From positions 1,240,001 through 1,304,000 of the forward strand of contig NZ_AP024819.1 of assembly GCF_019703325.1 (NCBI RefSeq): 64,000 nt of DNA, written 5' to 3'. This stretch comes from Helicobacter sp. NHP19-012 (GTDB lineage Bacteria; Campylobacterota; Campylobacteria; Campylobacterales; Helicobacteraceae). The position numbers and the translations under genes are program-made. Position 1 is the first letter of the stretch. Every line of letters starts with the position of its first letter. The notes under the pieces were generated by a model. The model was not told the DNA's origin. It did not search any database and was given only the letters and a program-made list of their open reading frames with translations. Below are positions 49,451-58,168 of the stretch, one piece after another.

Positions 49451-49675
49451 AACAACATCTACAAAGTCAATCTAGGCATGCTAGGTGGGCTTGAAAACAA
49501 TCTATTCCTTAGCCTTTTAATCGCCTAAAAGACAAAAAAAGACCCCATTGCGCCTAGAGCCAACACCCAAAGCTTGGGAGTAACTTATGGATACAACCCA
49601 GGCAAGCACATCCACCTCATGTTGCGCCTCAGTGGTTATATGATGACATCGATTAGTTATTATTTGGAGATTTAG
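49451..49675 (+). pseudogene. possible outer-membrane beta-barrel remnant
   Basis: Two adjacent stretches in one frame, separated by a stop, read VNLGMLGGLENNLFLSLL and LGVTYGYNPGKHIHLMLRLSGYM. Alternating polar and hydrophobic residues with YGYNP suggest barrel strands of a Helicobacter OMP, cut at both ends. Weak evidence; no start or end is visible. Confidence 0.3.
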
Positions 49676-49724
49676 AAACGCTTGTGAAGCAATTATTTCT
49701 ACAAGTCTCACAACCGCTTTGATA

Positions 49725-49930
49725 CTACCAACCCCTAAACTTTTGCTCTACGACCCCTTAAAAGCGATTTTAACGCTATCTTTGTTTTATTTCCTATCTT
49801 TGTCTTGTTCTCCAGAGACATAATTATCCTGATCGATTCGTTTTTTCACCTTTTCTTTCCAAAGACATGATTACCCCACAATCACGAATGCCTCAAAACC
49901 AAAAATCTAATCCTCACTTCAAAATCTTCT
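49725..49930 (-). repeat. right copy of ~190-bp diverged inverted repeat
   Basis: Counterpart of 45470-45660 in opposite orientation, about 4.1 kb away. The SIR2 gene, the broken helper gene and the decayed rep lie between the two copies. Confidence 0.7.
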
Positions 49931-50035
49931 TCATGCCACGCATGTCCAATTTTTCACATTTTTGTAAGCTCCAAACACCATTTTTTGCAATTTCCGCCAT
50001 TTTTAAGTTTTTCTCGCACGCAGGTTTTTAACCAT

Positions 50036-50057
50036 TTTAAAAAGCTTCGCTTTTTTA
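50036..50057 (+). terminator. hairpin with T-run, candidate terminator
   Basis: AAAAAGC and GCTTTTT enclose a TTC loop, with further T after the stem and A before it, so it could end transcription from either side. It lies about 130 bases upstream of the rep gene. Confidence 0.4.
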
Positions 50058-50188
50058 ATCTTTTAGGGGGGGCGCGGGCTTCGTGTGGGAGGGGGTTTGC
50101 GGAGAGTAATAGGGGGCAAAATCCGCACTAATATAACCATTTAAGCTTAAAATATATACAACAGAGCGGGAAAGGTGAGGATAAAATT

Positions 50189-51289
50189 GTGAGTCCAGAG
50201 CAACAAAAACAAGCTTTGATACAACAACTACACGGGTTACAAGCCTTAATTAATACCGAAACTAATGCCGTACTTAAGGGCGTTTTAGAGCAAGAAAAAG
50301 CTGAATGTCTACAAAAACTCTTAGTCTTAGCTTCACAACCCCCCCAACTTCCAAGCTCCACACAAGATCAAGATCAAGCAACTACCACAAACACCCTAGA
50401 GCAGCAACCAGCAACCCCCACCACCACAACAGAAACCTCCCAACAAGACCACCAACAGCCCAACAACAACCCATAACAACCGAAGTCATCACGCAAAATA
50501 CCCCCACAATCCCCACAGCCGTCGCTGAGAAGTATGTAACCTTTCACAACGATGTCAATTCTGTATCCCTAGGCAAACTAGGCACATTAGAAGCGAATTT
50601 ACTCTTTGCTATCTTTCACAAGCTCAAAGATAGACAAGATGAGCTCTTGGTGTTTTTTTGATCTTGATGAGATTAGAACAATGACCCATGCGGTTAAGAT
50701 TAGCCACAGCGATCTTAGTGGTGTTGTCAAAAGACTTTGGAAAAACATTAAAACCGCTAGTTTTTGGGCACTCTACCCTTATGCTAAAGAGAACATTATG
50801 CTCTTTAGAAAGTTTTGTATCAACTACTATGATACTAAGAAAACCCAAGTCAAGAGCATGGAAATCCAAGTGAATATGCCTTACTTTGGCTACTTACTCA
50901 ACTACCTCCATGGCAACTTCACCTGCTTTGAGCTCGTAGAGTTTCAAAATATCAGTGGCAAATATGCTAAGACCCTTTACCGCCTACTCAAGCAATGGAA
51001 AAGCATAGGTGTGCCCCCTAAAATGGAGTGGAGAAAGTTTAGGGAGTTAATGGGGATTTCTGAAAATGTTAAATTGCTTGAAGTGATTGAGAGGGACATG
51101 CTTAAGCCCGCCACCCAAGAACTCCAAAAGCTCCCCCATTTTGAGAACCTTTGCTATGAAAAGATAAAAACCAAGGGCATGGGCAATCGCATCACCCATA
51201 TCCAATTCTACTTTGAGCCCATCACCAAGACCAGCAAGGACAGAGAGCAAGCCAAAAGTGATATAAGAACCATTGCGTGGGGAGATTAG
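50189..51289 (+). CDS. plasmid-type replication initiator protein (Rep_3 superfamily), frame broken
   Basis: Reads as about 366 residues in three frame segments. GTG 50189 begins SPEQQKQALIQQLHG with a Thr/Gln-rich linker; a shift somewhere in 50410-50475 leads to AVAEKYVTFHNDVNSVSLGKLGTLEANLLFAIFHKLKD; a T7 run at 50653-50659 (T6 expected) leads to FDLDEIRTM and the winged-helix body (KSMEIQVNMPYFGYLL, KWKSIGVPP-like and EWRKFRELMGIS). This is the initiator family of Helicobacter theta plasmids. With an inverted decayed copy nearby, it marks integrated plasmid DNA. Whether it is functional depends on whether the two shifts are real. Confidence 0.78.
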
Positions 51290-51527
51290 AGAAGGGACAA
51301 ATAACAAAAATTCCCAAAATACATATGACCTATTCTATTTTACTCTCCTCACCTTTGGAAACACTAAGGTTGGAGTCCAATACATTGACAAAATACAGCG
51401 AAACTACCACATTGTGCAAGCCACCCACAAAGTGGAGCTAATTGCACTCTTTGGGGATAATGGTCGAGTCGCTCCGGCAACCCACCTTGCAAAGTTTGCT
51501 TTAGTGGCTTGATGGCAAACAGAAAAA

Positions 51528-52298
51528 CTATTTCTTAATCTGATCGATCGCCTTTCTATACCGCTCTAAATCGGTGTTTGTAACCCAATGCACTAACTTT
51601 CGCACCACGACTCCATACATTTTGCCGAGGATTTTATGGACAGCATCTTTATGGTTTTTGTTTGGCTCACTGACACCCTCTAAGTTTGCGCCTGCAAATC
51701 CCCCTGAATTTGTCGTTTGCCGAGAATAAAAATAGACGGTGGCCCGCTGTGCGCCCACATTGATGGCAAAGTTGTGCGTGGTGCGCCCCGTTTTGGGCTC
51801 AAAGAATTTAAAGATGACAGCCCCTGCACTTTGATCCACTGCGCCGTTCATCTTGGTGTTCTCGGGGTTTTCTGTATCCATGTCCGCATCTTCTAAAATC
51901 CCCATCCACCCTCTAATTTTTAAAATGGAAGAAATGTTCATTTTTTGCTCAGCTGTTAAATCTTGTGTGGATGCAAGGCGTATGATGTGGTAACCTTTTT
52001 TCTCAAGAATCTCTTGGACTTGTTTCACCAAAGCAGCTTGGAACTGCTCGATGTAGGGTTGAACATTTTCACCCGCTTGGATGTTAGGAGCTAAGATCGC
52101 AATGGTGTGGTTGTTAGAACCCTCTTGTTCAATATTGATTGGGTAGTTAAAGTTTAGAGAATCAGGGCTCTTCTTAGCGACTGCATGTTTTTTAGCTTGG
52201 TTGGCCGTGGGTTTTGCGCCCGTGTCTGTTGCACAACCTGAGAGCGCAAAGGATACCCCCACTAACGCCGATAAAATGCCTTTCGTTGTTTTTTGCAT
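51528..52298 (-). CDS. HpaA-family surface lipoprotein
   Basis: 256 residues with lipobox SFALSGC at the end of the signal sequence and a mature body of the HpaA/neuraminyllactose-binding haemagglutinin family: NFNYPINIEQEGSNNHTIAILAPNIQ, FQAALVKQVQEILEKKGYHI and a long C-terminal domain ending with a Lys-rich LERYRKAIDQIKK. HpaA is a flagellar-sheath and outer-membrane lipoprotein adhesin needed for H. pylori colonisation; several paralogues exist. I cannot say which one this is. Confidence 0.85.
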   Translation of the reverse strand: MQKTTKGILSALVGVSFALSGCATDTGAKPTANQAKKHAVAKKSPDSLNFNYPINIEQEGSNNHTIAILAPNIQAGENVQPYIEQFQAALVKQVQEILEKKGYHIIRLASTQDLTAEQKMNISSILKIRGWMGILEDADMDTENPENTKMNGAVDQSAGAVIFKFFEPKTGRTTHNFAINVGAQRATVYFYSRQTTNSGGFAGANLEGVSEPNKNHKDAVHKILGKMYGVVVRKLVHWVTNTDLERYRKAIDQIKK

Positions 52299-52480
52299 GT
52301 AACTCCTTCAATTTAGTTAAAAATTTTGGATTCTAGGATTTTCCTCATTAAATTTTGTTTAAAAACGCCCCACGAATACGAAACCACGCCCACATTAACA
52401 TTAACTATTTACTTTATGTATGCCCCACACTTGCAAATCTCCCACTCCGCTTAATCCCGTGTTTAGCTATTTCTTTGAAG

Positions 52481-52984
52481 CTAATCTTCCTGGAAAATCG
52501 ATTGAAACCACCCCGAAGATTTTTTCGCTGAACCCATCTTCTGATCTTGATAAGGCTCACTACCCTCAACATCCCGACAACCATCTTGACGATCTAAATC
52601 GCAGGCTTTTTGAAAATAGTAGCGTGCCATCCTTGCGTCCCGTGCAACTCCGGTGCCATATTTATACATTACCGCTAGATTATAATAACCCCTAGCGTCT
52701 CCTAAATCTCCTGCTTTATGAAAGTATTGTAGAGCTCTAAGATAATTTTTTTTGGAAACGCCCTCCCCTTTTTTATACATTAAGCCCAAATTATAAGAAG
52801 CTTTAGCATCCCCTAATTTTGCTGCTTCTTGAAAATTCCGCAGAGCTCTCAAGTAGTTTTTATGCTTATGGGCTTCCAAACCAACCCTAAGATACCGATC
52901 TGCTTTTTCATTTGCATAAACCCCACTCAAACACAACAAAGCCAACAAGACCATCCGACTTGAAACTTTTAGAAATTCTCCCAT
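52481..52984 (-). CDS. secreted Sel1-like repeat protein
   Basis: 167 residues with a signal peptide (RMVLLALLCLSGVYA). Three Sel1-like repeats follow, each about 36 residues (ALRNFQEAAKLGDAKASYNLGLMYKKGEGV, ALQYFHKAGDLGDARGYYNLAVMYKYGTGV, ARYYFQKACDLDRQDGC). Members of this family in Helicobacter (Hcp proteins) are secreted and usually have Cys pairs in each repeat; here only the last has them. Shorter than typical Hcp, possibly truncated. Function unknown; some Hcp proteins stimulate host immune cells. Confidence 0.75.
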   Translation of the reverse strand: MGEFLKVSSRMVLLALLCLSGVYANEKADRYLRVGLEAHKHKNYLRALRNFQEAAKLGDAKASYNLGLMYKKGEGVSKKNYLRALQYFHKAGDLGDARGYYNLAVMYKYGTGVARDARMARYYFQKACDLDRQDGCRDVEGSEPYQDQKMGSAKKSSGWFQSIFQED

Positions 52985-53108
52985 TTTCTTTCCTTTGAAA
53001 GAAAAGTTAACCTATTGTAGCCAAAAAAGAACCAAGAGAGTTAATCATTTGATTTAAAACTCTCCGGCAGAAATCCCACTCGTCTTTAGCGGGTGGGATG
53101 AATGCCCT

Positions 53109-53536
53109 CTACCCTTGATTTTCTATGTATCTTTTGATAGTTTCTGGGTTAGCTTCTCCTATGGAACAGGCAAAAATCCATCTGTCCAAAACTTTTGTTC
53201 TTTCCAAAAATGCTTGCGCAAGAACGGGATAAATCTTGGTTCTCTCCAAACCCTATAAGTGGTAATCTGCTTGATGCGCAAGATGATGGAACTGATAGAC
53301 ACTCTAGGGATATACTGAATCATCAAGTGTAAATGGTCTTTGTCTGTCTCCATTGCTATGATGATAAAATCTGAACTTTCCTCTATCTCCTCAACCACAG
53401 ACTTTATAAAAATAGCCACATCTCCTACGAGCAACTTTTTTCTGTATTTACACACTAAAATCAAATGGGCTTTTAGATTATGTTTGCTCCTGTTTGTGGA
53501 TAAATAGCCTTTGAGTTTGTAATGGTTTTCTTTCAT
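53109..53536 (-). pseudogene. tnpA: IS200/IS605 transposase TnpA, frame broken
   Basis: Y1 transposase of about 142 residues. The HUH-type motif is in KDHLHLMIQY and the catalytic Tyr in the last helix (IKRYIENQG). An A5 run at 53172-53176 (T5 in coding sense) breaks the frame after KFWTDGF; with one more base the protein continues FACSIGEANPETIKRY and ends at 53109. Start at ATG 53536 with GAGG upstream. If the break is real the element cannot transpose itself. Confidence 0.83.
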
Positions 53537-53572
53537 AGCTCTACACCTCAAAAATATTTTATAAAATTATGT

Positions 53573-53578
53573 TATAAT
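53573..53578 (+). promoter_or_regulatory. -10 of tnpB
   Basis: TATAAT in the 69-base gap between the divergent transposon genes, 28 bases before the tnpB start. Confidence 0.4.
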
Positions 53579-53605
53579 AATGTAAAATAGTTAAGGCGTA
53601 AGAAA

Positions 53606-54871
53606 TTGCTTAAAGCAATAAAGTTTAGAATTTACCCTAGTGTTGAACAAAAAACCTTGATACACAAGCATTTTGGTTGTGCTAGAGTGATCTATAATTA
53701 CTTTTTAGCATACCGCCAAAAGCAATACGCACTAGGCATTAAAGAAAATTACTTCAGCATGCAAAAGGTGCTTACTACTCTCAAAAAACAAGAGTCTTAT
53801 GCTTATCTAAGTGAATGCAATTCGCAAAGCTTGCAGATGGCACTAAGACAGCTGACAACAGCCTTTGATAGGTTTTTCTCTAAGCTGGCAGATTATCCTA
53901 GATTCAAATCTAAGAAGTATGCCAAGCAATCTTTCTGTGTCCCGCAACACTTAGAGATGGATTTAGGAAACAACCAAGTCAAGCTACCCAAATTCAAAGA
54001 AGCTATTAAAGCCAAGTTTCATAGGCATTTGCCTACAAACTCTATCGTCAAACAGGGGTTTATCTCTTGTGTAGCAGATAAATACTATCTCTCTGTCAGT
54101 TATGAGGACAATAAGCCTGAACCTAAACCCACAACTATCAGAAAAGCTGTGGGTTTAGATATGGGTTTAGAGTCTTTAGTCATCGCCAGTAATGGCGTGT
54201 TCTACCCATATAAAAAGTTTTTCCAGAATCTACAAACCAAACTCACTAAAGCGCAAAGGAGATTGTCTAAAAAACTCAAAGGTTCTAGTAATAGAAAAAA
54301 ACAAGCAAAGAAAGTGGCACAAATCCACGCCTCTATCAGCAATAGCAGAGAGGACTACCTACATAAAATCAGTAATGAGATAACCAATCAATACGATTTG
54401 CTAGCAGTAGAAACCTTGAAAGTTAGGAATTTGGTCAAAAACCACAAACTAGCTAAGAGCATTGCCAATGCCAGCTGGTCTAGGCTTATTAGTCTATTAG
54501 AATATAAGGCTGGTTGGAAGGGTAAAACCCTTATCAAAATTGACCAATACTTCCCTAGCTCTCAAATCTGCTCGACCTGTGGGAGCAATACCGGTAAAAA
54601 GCCACTCCATATTAGAAATTTTGTCTGCCCTTGTTGTCAAACACACCATCACAGAGACCTCAATGCTAGCATCAACATTAGAAACTATGCTTTGGGAATG
54701 CTAGATGAGCGACACGCTATCAAGGTAGATAAAACTAGGGTAGGGATGACCCGAAGTTACGCTTGTGGAGATTCCGCTGATGGGGTTGTAACCAAGTATG
54801 GCTACATACTGGATATAGCTAGTTATGGATCGTTGAAGCAAGAAGCCCACCCGTCTTTAGCGGGTGGGTGA
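53606..54871 (+). CDS. tnpB: TnpB, RNA-guided nuclease of IS605
   Basis: 421 residues, TTG start. RuvC acids are visible: Asp in AVGLDMGLESL (near residue 192), Glu in LLAVETLKV (near 267) and Asp in THHHRDLNASINI (near 352). The zinc site CSTCGSNTG ... CPCC lies between the last two. N-terminal KFRIYPSVEQ is typical. TnpB proteins are Cas12 relatives that cut DNA guided by an RNA from the element's right end. The protein runs through the right-end hairpin and its last residues (HPSLAGG) are encoded by it. Appears intact. Confidence 0.9.
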   Translation: MLKAIKFRIYPSVEQKTLIHKHFGCARVIYNYFLAYRQKQYALGIKENYFSMQKVLTTLKKQESYAYLSECNSQSLQMALRQLTTAFDRFFSKLADYPRFKSKKYAKQSFCVPQHLEMDLGNNQVKLPKFKEAIKAKFHRHLPTNSIVKQGFISCVADKYYLSVSYEDNKPEPKPTTIRKAVGLDMGLESLVIASNGVFYPYKKFFQNLQTKLTKAQRRLSKKLKGSSNRKKQAKKVAQIHASISNSREDYLHKISNEITNQYDLLAVETLKVRNLVKNHKLAKSIANASWSRLISLLEYKAGWKGKTLIKIDQYFPSSQICSTCGSNTGKKPLHIRNFVCPCCQTHHHRDLNASINIRNYALGMLDERHAIKVDKTRVGMTRSYACGDSADGVVTKYGYILDIASYGSLKQEAHPSLAGG

Positions 54872-54872
54872 T

Positions 54873-55413
54873 TCACTATATAGAATCTTATTACTTTAGC
54901 AGCTAATTTATAGCCAATTTGTGTACAATTTACGCGCAGTGCGTCATAGTTCATACTACGCTGTAATTGCATTATGTATTTTGTATACGAACCTTTACCC
55001 AGCCTAGTCCAAAAATACCCATAAAAGTTGAAAATGCTTTATCTTGCAGTGCGCATGCAAACTCTCGTTTCAGATCCCCTACCTACTCTCCCAGACCCAC
55101 CATTTTCTTAAAAACCATGCTTTAATGTCTTTTGGTTTTAGTTTTATGGTGGTTATTTTAAGTGTGGCAAACGCAAAGAAAAATACAACGCATTAGCGTA
55201 AAAAATCAATCGGCTGCGGTATCTAAGACAATATAAAGATGACAACCAACGCGACCATTGGAGCAAAGAACTCTTCAACACCTACAAGCGGTTACAGACA
55301 AGATACGGAAAACCCCCTAGTGCTCAATCTCCCTTCAAGTTAGGCACTAAGCGCAGAGCTCCCCATGGCAATAACCAACTGCAACACGAAGACAAACAAG
55401 ACAATACGAGCCA
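54873..55413. other. region with no intact gene, one degenerate open stretch
   Basis: About 540 bases after the insertion element. Around 55,205-55,435 a frame on the plus strand reads INRLRYLRQYKDDNQRD and LGTKRRAPHGNNQLQHED, preceded in frame by a stop. It looks like the end of an old gene but has no start and no family I recognise. Confidence 0.35.
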
Positions 55414-55776
55414 CTACGCTGCTCGTATAAGATAGCGTGCATGGCCTTTTAAGATTTTTTCCAAAGCAACTTGTGCAAGAGCATCTCCCATCATTGCTCC
55501 CTTTTGAAAGCACTTCACGGCTCTAGCTACATCTTGTGATCTTCCATACCCGTATTGGTAGATAAGCCCCAAGGAGTGATAGGCTCTCGCCTCTCCGTGT
55601 TTAATGGCTTTGAGGAAATAGCTAAAAGCCATATCCTTGTCTTCCACCACGCTATCACCCTTAAAATACAACATCCCCAATCGATAGCATTTTCGGGCGT
55701 AGGCTAACTCTCCCGCCTTAGAGTAAAGATCTTTAGCCTTGTTATAATCTCTACAAGCGCAAGTGATCACAGCCAT
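55414..55776 (-). pseudogene. Sel1-like repeat fragment
   Basis: 120 residues with Sel1-like units (YSKAGELAYARKCYRLGMLYFKGDSV, YFLKAIKHGEARAYHSLGLIYQYGYG, CFQKGAMMGDALAQVALEKI). It lacks a signal peptide, unlike the copy at 52.5 kb, and has no good ribosome site at ATG 55776, so it is probably a 5'-truncated Hcp-type gene. A cytosolic short form cannot be excluded. Confidence 0.55.
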
Positions 55777-56749
55777 TTCAAAATACGCACTTATGCTTCT
55801 TAGGCATATGTCAAACCCCTAGTTTCTAAGAATCAAACAAGCCAAGAAACTTTAAGAAAGCCAAAGTTTCTAAGGTTTATCAGTGTGCATTATAGCATTT
55901 TTTTTATGTTTTCATATTATTTTTCATGTTTATATACTATTTTTTGATAGTGCGGATTGTGAAGAAAATACCGATCTAAATCCCAAAAGCGATTGCCATT
56001 TCTCGCCAAGTTTCAAAGTGGAAATACTCCAGCAACTTCTCCACAAAAGTCAAGAATGCTCACGAAACGCCCCACTACCCACCGCCACTCGATCGCCCCA
56101 TTACTTTTTGGCAAGATCAAAGTCGAGATTTAAGTCTTGCATGGAATTTTCTAGGTTAAACATAGTTGAGGTATACCCACTTCGATAGTAAAAGGCTCTG
56201 CATCTGCAAATGTTTTGCAATTTGGCTACTTTATGCTTAGCCTTGGATATATATTCTAAAATGGATTAGGTATTCATTTTAGACTTTTAGACTAATAAAA
56301 TTATCTGTTATCTTTTTTAACTTGTCAATTAAAAATTACAAATTATCTGTACCATGTTTCACTTTGATAATTTAGGTGCGTTCTTGACCTTTGGATTCTA
56401 TGGTTTTAAGCCTTTTGGTGTGAGATTTATTGTCTAACTCTCTTGTATTCTAATCAATACACTGCAAGTTGTGAGCTTTGGATCTTGTTTGTTTTTACTC
56501 ATAATTCTCTAATCCTTTTTTCAAGATTGATTTTAGTGAAGTGTGGAGTAGATTAGCCTTGTCATCCTTGAGATACGGCTTTGCCACCAACGCTCGCTAA
56601 AATATAGGGATTAGAAAATCCCCCTAGTCGTTTCGTTTCCATTTACTTGGAGCTTAGATTACCCCATATTTTGCACTCAATTTATTCTAAGGCAATGGTC
56701 CCCTTGTGTGCGAGTTTACTCATAAAACTGGCTACGCAACATTATCTAA
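55777..56749. other. A/T-rich region without supportable gene
   Basis: About 970 bases. A 101-codon plus-strand frame at 55883-56188 has no family match and the minus strand there contains broken coding-like pieces (MQDLNLDFDLAKK, then stops). I read it as eroded DNA at the right edge of the accessory segment; composition returns to core-like at 56.75 kb. Confidence 0.45.
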
Positions 56750-58063
56750 TCACCCGTGCATATCAATCACAAACTGCACCACAAACAACGCCCCGAAGAG
56801 GTAGAGCAAGGGGTGGACTTGCTTGAACTTGCCTAGAACAATTTTAATGAGCGGATAGACAATGAGCCCGATGCCCACACCATTAGTGATGCTAAAAGAA
56901 ATGGGGATCCAAAAGAACACGAAAAAGGCGGGCAGGGCCTCTTCTAAATCATTCCAATCGATTTCGCCCAAATGGCTCATCATCATAAAGCCCACAATGA
57001 TGAGGGCCGGGGAGGTGATGGCGGGCACGCTGGCTAGAGCTTTTGCTAGGGGGGCTAGAAAGATTAAAGAGGCAAAGAGCAAGGCAACAATGACGCAAGT
57101 AAAGCCCGTGCGCCCGCCCACGCTCACTCCCGCCCCCGATTCAATGTAGGTAGAGGTGGGTGAAGTGCCGGCTATTGCCCCCACTGCGCTGGCGATCGCG
57201 TCTGCAGAAAGCGCACTTTTGGCGTTTAAGAAGCGATCGCCTTGCATTAAATTGGCTTGTTGCGCCACTCCGATCATGGTTGCCGTGGTGTCAAAGAGCA
57301 TGACTAAAAAAAAGGTGAAGATCACCGCCCCAAGGTCGAGTTTTAACGCCCCCAAGAGGTCTAGCTTAAAAAAGGTGCTATCACAATGCTTAGGCAATTC
57401 AAACAAATGCTCAGGCAGTTTTAAATGCCCTAAGAGCAGGGCTAAAAGGGCGGTGATCAAAATGCCTAAGAAGATCGCCGCCTTGACGCGATGCACTAAT
57501 AAAACAATGGTAACAAACAGCCCGATTAAGGACATATAGGCGATGGGCTTAGAGAAGTTGCCTAGCGTGATGATGGTCGCGCTGGAGGGCTCGACTAGAT
57601 GGGCGTTTTGCATGCCAATGAAGGCGATGAAAAGCCCGATGCCTGAAGTGATGCCCGCTTTTAGGGAGGTGGGGATCGCCTTGATCAAAGCCTCTCTAAA
57701 GCCCGTCAAGGACAGGGCTAAGAAAATCAAAGAAGCCCAAAAGACGCTGCCTAGGGCGGTGTGCCATGAAATGCCCATGCCAAGCACGATCACAAAGGCA
57801 AAATAGGCGTGCATGCCCACACTCGGAGCGATGGCAATGGGATAATTTGCCACAACCCCCATGATCAAAGTGCCAACAATGGTGGCTAGCAGGGTCGCCA
57901 CAAACACGCCGTCAAAATCCATGCCCGCTTTTTGCAACACGGCGGGATTGACAATGGCAATGTAAGAAATGGTTACGAAAGTGGTCAAGCCAGCTAGGGT
58001 CTCGATGCCTAGCGAAGTGTTGCGCTCTTTGAAGTGGAAAAACTTGGACAAAAACGCTAACAT
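56750..58063 (-). CDS. NCS2/AzgA-type guanine-hypoxanthine permease
   Basis: 437 residues, about twelve to fourteen membrane segments. Family signatures are ETLAGLTTFVTISYIAIVNP, the NYPIAIAPSVGMHAYFAF motif, LFDTTATMIGVAQQANLM and SPTSTYIESGAGVSVGGRTG, with the conserved acids of the AzgA branch. It imports purine bases by proton symport, useful to Helicobacter because purines are salvaged. Exact substrate inferred. ATG at 58063 with GGAGCAACCCGAGT upstream. Confidence 0.88.
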   Translation of the reverse strand: MLAFLSKFFHFKERNTSLGIETLAGLTTFVTISYIAIVNPAVLQKAGMDFDGVFVATLLATIVGTLIMGVVANYPIAIAPSVGMHAYFAFVIVLGMGISWHTALGSVFWASLIFLALSLTGFREALIKAIPTSLKAGITSGIGLFIAFIGMQNAHLVEPSSATIITLGNFSKPIAYMSLIGLFVTIVLLVHRVKAAIFLGILITALLALLLGHLKLPEHLFELPKHCDSTFFKLDLLGALKLDLGAVIFTFFLVMLFDTTATMIGVAQQANLMQGDRFLNAKSALSADAIASAVGAIAGTSPTSTYIESGAGVSVGGRTGFTCVIVALLFASLIFLAPLAKALASVPAITSPALIIVGFMMMSHLGEIDWNDLEEALPAFFVFFWIPISFSITNGVGIGLIVYPLIKIVLGKFKQVHPLLYLFGALFVVQFVIDMHG

Positions 58064-58168
58064 ACTCGGGTTGCTCCTTATTTGTAGAATGGGTTAAAGT
58101 TAATCTAGGGTAAATGGAGCAACAATAAGGGGCATTGTATTGAAGCAAACTAAAATAGGGCTTAAATA

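Larger units (their letters stand above)
53058..54872. mobile_element. IS605-family insertion element
   Basis: Divergent tnpA and tnpB flanked by subterminal imperfect hairpins. The left one near 53073-53095 and the right one near 54846-54868 both carry CGTCTTTAGCGGGTGGG. The element begins after TTTAA (53053-53057), the target described for H. pylori IS605. Such elements transpose by a single-strand peel-and-paste mechanism using TnpA. The right end just past the tnpB stop is where the guide (omega) RNA scaffold would end. Confidence 0.82.

Noticed and set aside
51273..51512. 79-residue protein after rep
   Set aside because: Some coding-like character, but no initiation signal and no family; could be a plasmid gene remnant and is not supportable.
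55883..56188. 101-residue plus-strand protein with hydrophobic N-terminus
   Set aside because: The composition of the C-terminal half is incoherent and the opposite strand also shows broken coding pieces; likely eroded DNA.
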